Assembly (NCBI GenBank): GCA_940671915.1
Contig: CALNVZ010000174.1
Location: 22,133,603-22,197,602 of the forward strand
DNA: 64,000 nucleotides
From: Paracentrotus lividus
Taxonomy: Eukaryota > Echinodermata > Echinoidea > Camarodonta > Echinidae
Direction: 5' to 3'
Shown: positions 57,431 through 64,000 of the stretch, one piece after another
How positions within the stretch are numbered: the stretch's first letter is position 1
Layout of the letters: every line of letters begins with the position of its first letter
Position numbers and translations under genes: made by a program
Notes under the pieces: model-generated
Databases searched by the model: none
Seen by the model: the letters and a program-made list of their open reading frames with translations, nothing else
Told to the model about the DNA's origin: nothing

Positions 57431-57857
57431 TAATGCTTTAAAATGTATGGTCTCCGACCTTTGTTTAGGGGCTGCCATTTTGTCAAAAATATAACATAGC
57501 AGATAGACTTGTGCATGTTCCAATGGGGGAAACATTTCTGTGATAGAAAAAATTCTGATCTTTTAGTAAATTGTTTTCAATAACTTTTAAATGAAAAAAA
57601 CAAAACAAAAAACAAACCATTTGTTATGAAAATAATGTATGTGGTCTCCCACTTTTACACGGGCGCCCGTATCTTGAAAAAAGAAAGAAAGAAAAAAAAA
57701 GAGGTACGTGTACAGTATATTGTGTACCAATTCTAGATTACCAAAGACTTACAAAAATGGTACCTAAAGTTTCCTTTTAACAAGGTGCTTGGGGTAATAA
57801 TAACAATAAAACGATATTATTATTATTATAGTTATATTATTAATTGAAAATAAAAAC

Positions 57858-57949
57858 CGTCACAGTGATCACCCAGAGCCCAATCAGGGCACGAACACAC
57901 GTAGGCATTGGCTGTCTCCAAGCATACACCTTCGTTCTTACAAGGCAAC
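57858..57949 (-). CDS. EGF-like domain exon
   Basis: The minus strand reads LPCKNEGVCLETANAYVCSCPDWALGDHCD, a standard EGF repeat (PCxNxGxC..Y.C.CP..xxGxxCD). The acceptor ATTGATAG fits; the donor (G|GTTTTT) is weak. Lying 1.7 kb upstream of the IDPDG exon on the same strand, it may belong to the same extracellular or membrane protein. Confidence 0.6.
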
Positions 57950-58019
57950 CTATCAATGAGAATGATGGAACACGACAAAAGCATACTAGAGATTTAATCA
58001 TAAAAAGTACACTTTCCAT

Positions 58020-58202
58020 TTCCCCTTTCTCTCTATCTCTTTCCCGGTCTTTTTCATTGTCTTGACAACGACCATCTCTATGCCCTCGATTTATCTCTCT
58101 CTCGCTCCCTCTCTCACTCTCCTTCTCTCTCCCTTTCTCTCTCTCTCTCTCTCTCTCTCTCCCTTTATTTCTCTCTCTCTCTCTCTCTCTGTCCATCTCT
58201 CC

Positions 58203-58278
<76 letters not shown>

Positions 58279-58290
58279 CTATCTCCGCTG
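58020..58290. repeat. (CT)n microsatellite
   Basis: About 270 bases of CT/CTCT with occasional CCCT and TTCT interruptions. The Arg/Glu or Ser/Leu frames across it are artefacts. Confidence 0.95.
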
Positions 58291-58341
58291 TGCTGTTACT
58301 TAGCCTTTTCTCTCAATCTCAATTTTATACTCTGCACCATT

Positions 58342-58643
58342 GGCGGCGATCCCGGGGGGGGGAATTTTTCTGGGGGGATCGTTCCCCCCCCCCCTCGATT
58401 TTTAAAGCTTAACTTATTTTTATGTAGTGATTAGCTTGTGAAGCTAATAAAGAGGTAAAATGTTTGTCAAAAACAATGCTAAATGTAATTATAAGGCAAA
58501 ATTTTCGGCTCGCGCTTCGCGCTCGCAAACATTTTCATTCGTGTCTACATAATGTGCAAAAGTATGCGAATTTTGAGTATATTATTTTTCACTTTCGGGT
58601 GTTTCCGTCCCCCCCCCCCCCAGTCGTGACATGAAATCGCCGC
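58342..58643. mobile_element. Short TIR element with a GGCTCGCGCTTCGCGCTCGC repeat
   Basis: GGCGGCGATCCCGGGG at the left and C-run..ATGAAATCGCCGC at the right are inverted. A single GCTCGCGCTTCGCGCTCGC word lies inside (about 58508-58527). It is a short relative of 24078-25290 and 2803-3902. Confidence 0.55.
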
Positions 58644-59289
58644 GCTTGCTCTGCACCATCCGTTGAATCATGTAATAGGAATTAATTGACCAAAAAGATA
58701 AACATCGTTTGTTCATGTAATATCCAACTCATCCAGATGGACTCTAACCTTTATATTTTTAAGGAAATAGAAAAAAAAAAAACAAGCAACTGTTTCAATG
58801 TTCCTCAAAATAGTTGCTAGTGCTGTGATTGTGATAAATGCAACGTTGTTTTTGTCTTATTCATTATTTTTTCTTTTGCTTTTTGTTTTTGTTTTGGTAT
58901 ATATAAAATTTAAATCGCTGAGTTTCCGAAGGACATCGTAAACAGCCAGCGTCATAGTTTTAGAAATAAAATAAGCTAATTCCAAATGAGACCCCTCCCC
59001 CCCCCTAACCTTCTATAAAAAACGTATGATTCCCCGCATAACTGCATTAGCCATTTTGAATATTTAACGTCTGCTTTACTGTCATTAAATTGGTCGTTAA
59101 TTTAGGTAATCCTACACTAGATCCTAATTATAGTTGATAATAAATCATCAATGATGCATTTAATCGGGATCTCATCGAGGTTATATCATTAATATAAAGA
59201 ATTTGAGGTGTTCTCAATGGAAGAAAATTCATGATAGTTATTACACCATGACCTGCTCTAGTAATTAAAAAGATAGATTCCATATTTTT
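58644..59289. other. No gene seen
   Basis: AT-rich DNA with A/T homopolymers and a C9 run near 58992. No exon or repeat partner was noticed. Confidence 0.35.
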
Positions 59290-59851
59290 ATGCCTCCGCC
59301 CACGAAGGTGGTGCGGAGGCATTATGTTTTCGGGTTGTCCGTCCGTCCGTCCGTCCGTCCGTCCGTCCGACGTCCGTCGTCCGTACGTCCATTCCGTCCG
59401 TACCCGTCGTCCCGTTTTTCGTTCTCGCGATAACTTAAGAACCGTTTGACGGATCACTTTCAAACTTGGATCATGGTATCATATGGTAGGACAATGATCT
59501 GATTAGACTTTGGGGTCATTAGGTCAAAGGTCAAAGGTCACAGAGGTCATTGTATGCATGAAAAGGCTCGTTCTCGCCATAACTTTAAAACCGTTTGACA
59601 GGTCAACTTCAAACTTGGGGTAATGTGTGCCTATGGGAGGGGCAATGAACTGATTAGATTTTAGGGTCATGAGGTCAAAGGTCAAAGGTCACAGATGTCC
59701 GTTGTATAACATGAAAATGGTCGTTTGACGGGTCAACTTCAAACTTGGATCATGTATGCATATGGTAGGGACAATAAACTGATTAGAATTTGGGGTCAAT
59801 GAGGTCAAAGGTCACAGGTCATTGTGTACATGAAAATGGCTCGTTCTTGCG

Positions 59852-61249
59852 CATATCAATTCTAGTTGTAAAAACTTAAGAGAAGAGGGCGCTATCACTC
59901 TACGCAAATCAAACGCTGCCATAGACATTTTGTATTTGCACAGTTTTTTTCACTTTGTTTTCTTGATTATGGCGAGCAACTACCTTTTCAAAGAAAATGA
60001 TCAACTTGAATAAGTACGCTAAGAGTCTTTTTTTTTTCAAAAATAGGATAATTACTGCAAAGGGGGAAAAAAAGTCCTGTCACTTGTGTCAATTCGAATC
60101 TAATCAGATCAAATTCCTGTACAATATGGCCAATTTCGCTCAATAGCTCATACGCCACATAATTATCTTCCTGGATAACGCATAATTATACAGTCTGTGT
60201 CAAATAAAATGGTCAGTCGGAAAACATTTTTTATAGAGTATGAAGATTAATAGCAACCTGGTATTGTTTGGTATTTTTATAAAGCAGGAAAACCAGACTT
60301 TATTCTGCATTTTTCATCACATTTGGTGCAGTATTTTTTGAGATATGACTAATTTTCTACAATCAAGAAAAATCCACTTTTCACACCGCCGTCCCATGCT
60401 TTGTGTATGATTTCGCATAATGAACCGGAATTCGGCGCTCCAGAACAATAGATGTGCCGTAATTTGATTTGTTCCTTCGTCGCACAAAATTTAGCATAAC
60501 TTTTGTTCTACGAAAGCAAATTAAACAGGGCAAAGCGCATCAACAAGAAAATATTTGGCTTTAATTTGATACCACAAACACATATCATATGAAAAGATTT
60601 CAACACCTAGATTATTTTTTCCCCGACTGTACCATTTTTTTTGACACGACTGTATTACTGCTTAAGATCAAGCCGTTTAAAAGCTTGAATTCTCACTTTC
60701 CAGAGATGGTACATTCATTTTAATTGATTAAAAAAGTCCTGTCATTTGAACATAATCATAAAGAGATCTTGCTCGATGGGTCATATTATCCGCATACACT
60801 GCATATCGCATAGAAACTGTGAACGGCGTCTTCGCAAGACTGTGACAAGTCACAATCTTATGTCATTGTTTTGAGACAAATTTATTGAAATATTCTGATT
60901 ACAACTTCAGCACAATAATGTTATAAGCTTGCCCAAATGTGTATTTCCTCCATCTGTAAAATCTATTAACTAAACAACATGATAAAAGTTCATCAATTTC
61001 TTTCATCTCCAGACGAGTAGATTGCTAAACGAACGGACAATACCATTCCACTGCAGGGAAGTCTTCTTACGCGAGTTTTTGTGAGCTAATTTATTATTGC
61101 AGCCAGCTGTATAATTTCTGCGCTCTTCAGTCGTATTTCCAACGTCCTTGTGCGTCTGGCTCTTAGATAATGGACGCCCTTGTTTAATTACGATTTAATG
61201 CCGCACATTGGTATACGTTAACTTTACATTTTAAAGTAGAATTGATATG
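59852..61249 (-). mobile_element. CATATCAATTCTA-ended element, copy 3, inserted in the minisatellite
   Basis: It runs CATATCAATTCTA (59852) to TAGAATTGATATG (61249) and aligns in reverse orientation with copies 1 and 2. It interrupts a minisatellite unit at CTTGCG|ATAAxTTAAGAACC. It is itself interrupted by 60190-60653. Confidence 0.75.
60190..60653. mobile_element. TIR element nested in copy 3
   Basis: ACAGTCTGTGTCAAATAAAATGGT at the left and ACCATTTTTTTTGACACGACTGT at the right are inverted. The flanks resume alignment with copies 1 and 2, so this is the youngest of three nested layers. Confidence 0.65.
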
Positions 61250-62000
61250 ATAATTAAGAACCGTTGAGCTTGAGGGATAAACTTGAAAACTTGGGTCATA
61301 TGTGCATATATGAGGGTCAATAAACTTAAAATAGATTTTGGGGTCTGAGGTCAAAGTCACAGGTCATTGTGTACGTGAAAATGCTCTCGTTCTTGCGAAT
61401 AACTTAAGAACCGTTTGAGGGATCTAACTTCAAACTTGATCAATTTACATACGGGTAGGGACAATGAACTTATCAGATTTTGGGGTCATGAGGTCAAAGG
61501 TCCAGAGGTCATTGTAGTACATGAAAATCGGCTTGTTCTCGCAAAAACTTAAAAACGTTTGAACGGGATCAATTCAAAACTTTGGGTCATATGGCATATG
61601 GGACACAATAAACTGATTAGAATTTAAGCATGAGGTCAAAAGTTCAAAAGGGCCACAGAGACATGTGTACGTGAAAATGGCTTGTTCTGCGATAATTAAG
61701 ACGTTTATGATGAAACATCAAACTTGGGTCATGTGTCATATGTAGGGACATGAATTATTATATTTTGAGGTTCATGGCAAAGGTCAGGGTCACAGACGTC
61801 ATTGTAATACATGAAAATGGCACGTTCTGCTGTAACTTCCATGAACCGTTTATGGATCAACTTCAAACTTGGTCATGTGGGAGGAAAGATGAACTGATAG
61901 ATTTTTTGGGTCAGGACATCAAAGGTCACTGGTTATATTATGAAATACTCGTTTGTGCAATTCTGAAGGACTTTTGACAGATCAACTCAAAATGTTTTAT

Positions 62001-62325
62001 CCTTTTTATATAACATAGCCATCCTTCCTGAGTTGGATAATTCCTGAATGATACCAACCTTAAATAGATTGGGGTCAATATCTCAAAGAAGTCATGGTAT
62101 AATGGATGTAAAATACTCAAACATGCGCAATGCCTTTTTTTCCGATGTGGCAATACGGAGCATTGCCTTTCCGACCGTGTCGGTCGAAGATTCATCTAGT
62201 TTCATATCAAATCAAACATGTCTAACATACGTAACAAACAGTAAAAATATCACTTCATAATCGCAAAGTTTCATAAGGGAAATAAACAGAATTGGAGATT
62301 TTTTTCACAAAATTATAATTATGAA

Positions 62326-62364
<39 letters not shown>

Positions 62365-63360
62365 TAAATTCGTGCATTGATCAATAAAAAAGAAGTGCAG
62401 CTTGTTGGTCCGAAATATTTTTGTTCTGAAATGAATCGGGTTGATAGTGCGTTTGTCATTTTATCGATATGCTAGATATCCTCAAAAAATAGTAAGTTAA
62501 CAACCAAACTTACATGAAAGTGAAATCGGTAATTGGTATTTACTAGATTTTTTTTTTTTTAATGCGGGGGGGGGGGTCATGCATTTAGCTGATACACCGG
62601 GAGCTCCATTTGTAAGAACAACTTCTTTTTGAAAAAAGTTGACCGCACAATAAAAATACCCTAGCTATACACAATCGTGCCTGCTCATGAATCCAGGGAA
62701 TCCGCCACTGAATATTACGTAACGCGGTAGGGCACAATAGGCTACTAATCATGTTCAAGGTCGGATGCATGGATTAACCACTATTGTACCTCACTTTGTT
62801 TAATCGTTGAACCGCTTATTGTCCAGTCAGCAGAGAAAATATATTTGGGGTGTTATCTGTTCTCTGGGATCATGTCTGTACGAATACCTACGGAGATGAA
62901 CATATATTACCTAACTAAAAACAAGATCAAGCAAATGGCAGCAAAATTGTCTAACTCGGTTATTATGCGGTTAGCATATGTACCCTTGGTTGGTTTTTTA
63001 GTTTTTTCATCGTTGTATACCTGAGATGTCTGAAAAGCATGTTAGGTATGTCAAGATGAGCAGAGGCCTCGAAATCAGCCAATTACATATTTCCTAATAA
63101 CAAGTTTTGCTCAGAATCTGACGCATCAAGGAGGTACCAAAGACATATTTGCATCAAAGAATACGAGTGATGAGCACAATGGACTGAGCCTCATTCTTCA
63201 CTGATGACAGAGGAAAGTGAAGGTTGATCGATAAAGTAGAAGAAGCATCAAATTCTGCTAAGAAGCGGTAAGGTCGTAAAATGAAATGGTCTCAGTTTTA
63301 GATATTAACATTAAATGGTTCCTCATCAGACGAATGTGTCGTCATTGAACTAACTTCTAG
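62001..63360. other. No gene seen; T run
   Basis: AT-rich, with a T run of about 32 bases (62331-62362), a T13/G11 tract near 62550-62575, and no recognisable exon or repeat family. Confidence 0.35.
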
Positions 63361-63441
63361 GCTCCAAATACCTACGACCCTGAACTTTACATAGATCTTA
63401 CAGAAGTCAGACCACCACAAGGATGGATCCGTGAAAGATAA
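63361..63441 (+). CDS. Possible terminal exon of an unknown gene
   Basis: After acceptor AACTTCTAG a phase-0 frame reads APNTYDPELYIDLTEVRPPQGWIRER then TAA. The composition is protein-like, but no upstream partner exon or family was recognised. It could be chance. Confidence 0.2.
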   Translation, partial: APNTYDPELYIDLTEVRPPQGWIRER

Positions 63442-64000
63442 TCAATCCTCACACCAATCATCTTCATCATGGCCGAGTGGCGATTCAGGGTCTAAGCGTC
63501 TTCGGGTACTTTTAATCAGAATTCTGACCTGTTTTTCCTTTCGAAACCTTGTAATCAACTGAAGCAATGATGGGAAAAGGAAAAGGCAATAAAAGTATAA
63601 CCCCGAAATGCCAAGCAAATGTGCCGAGAGTCTTTACGTAAATTAATTCAAGATGTCGCTCGATGAAGGATTGGGTAAGCCATTAAATGCCGGGGAGGGA
63701 AAATCTATAACAAAGCAATATGCCGGCAAAAGCGCAACTTTTAAACATGCAACTTTGATTTCTCCAGCCTGATGAGTGAGATATCGTGAAGTACAAAGGT
63801 CGAATTGCTGCAAAGAATGATTCGAGCAAATCTAGAAACTCTGAACCATTATAGTGGGATGATAGAATCAACCTAAGATCATACATTTGTCGTGATCCTA
63901 GGGACTGAATGTCCAGAATCAACTACGATAAACGGTCAGAAAACCATTATCAATGGCGAATGCGTTTACAGTCCCAAATGGACGATTGAAGCAACTTGGC
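63442..64000. other. No gene seen
   Basis: A short tRNA-Leu/Ser-like D-arm word (ATGGCCGAGTGG, 63469) occurs without the rest of a tRNA. Nothing else was recognised. Confidence 0.3.

Larger units (their letters stand above)
59290..62000. repeat. Minisatellite with AGGTCA-rich units, split by an insertion
   Basis: A GCCTCCGCCCACGAAGGTGGTGCGGAGGC hairpin and (GTCC)n tract (59291-59412) precede units of about 130-150 bp: CGTTCTCGCGATAACTTAAGAACC, CAACTTCAAACTTGGxTCATGT, TGATTAGATTTTGGGGTCA and GAGGTCAAAGGTCAAAGGTCA. About four units lie before 59852 and about five more after 61250. Units after 61250 become progressively noisier. Confidence 0.85.

Noticed and set aside
57840-58412. Arg/Glu-rich minus and Ser/Leu-rich plus frames
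   Set aside because: Translated CT microsatellite; only 57858-57949 on the minus strand, an EGF repeat, is protein-like.
63469-63515. tRNA-Leu/Ser-like start (ATGGCCGAGTGG..TCTAAGCGTCTTCGGG)
   Set aside because: No anticodon arm, T-arm or acceptor partner follows.

Overview
The window is nuclear DNA of a marine invertebrate. Coding exons are short, introns are long with GT..AG borders, and the introns are full of foldback elements, minisatellites and ACATGTA-type motifs. Gene content (a Siva orthologue and a circularly permuted Ras GTPase fused to a von Willebrand A/Sec23-like region) and repeat style suggest a deuterostome such as an echinoderm, most likely a sea urchin. That is inference; no species-specific marker was seen. 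The assembly is imperfect: a 24-base N gap at 38450-38473, noisy repeat units after about 31010, and some reading-frame conflicts.

1-23 kb: the Siva gene (pro-apoptotic adaptor with a cysteine-rich zinc-binding C-terminus). Exons 2, 3 and 4 lie on the + strand (9376-9600, 11817-11967, 20139-20187). The only recognisable exon 1, whose splice phase fits exactly, lies on the - strand at 1829-1949, so the locus is inverted or misassembled. Intron 3 holds a decayed DIRS-type tyrosine-recombinase retrotransposon (about 12.7-19.9 kb). That element contains a 656-bp DNA transposon with a 9-bp target duplication and a minisatellite of nuclear-receptor-like DR1 motifs.

23-52 kb: two TIR elements, a possible promoter and untranslated first exon, tRNA-Thr-derived repeats, then the large gene encoding a circularly permuted Ras (cpRAS) protein on the + strand (coding 27669-49572, about 17 exons). 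The GTPase motifs run G3-G4-G5-G1-G2, followed by a basic linker, a Cys-rich segment, a vWA/Sec23-like region and a basic C-terminus. Oddities are an in-frame TGA in the G3 exon, partial tandem copies of a vWA exon beside the N gap, and introns carrying a 73-bp pyrimidine-rich array, a foldback element with an 8-bp target duplication and a 3.2-kb piggyBac-like element.

52-64 kb: repeat-rich. Three copies of a CATATCAATTCTA-ended element occur, one of them splitting a second DR1-containing minisatellite and itself split by another element. Fragments of EGF-like exons lie on both strands, with one minus-strand exon of the IDPDG (fibrinogen-like/CASPR-like) type. No complete gene is visible there.
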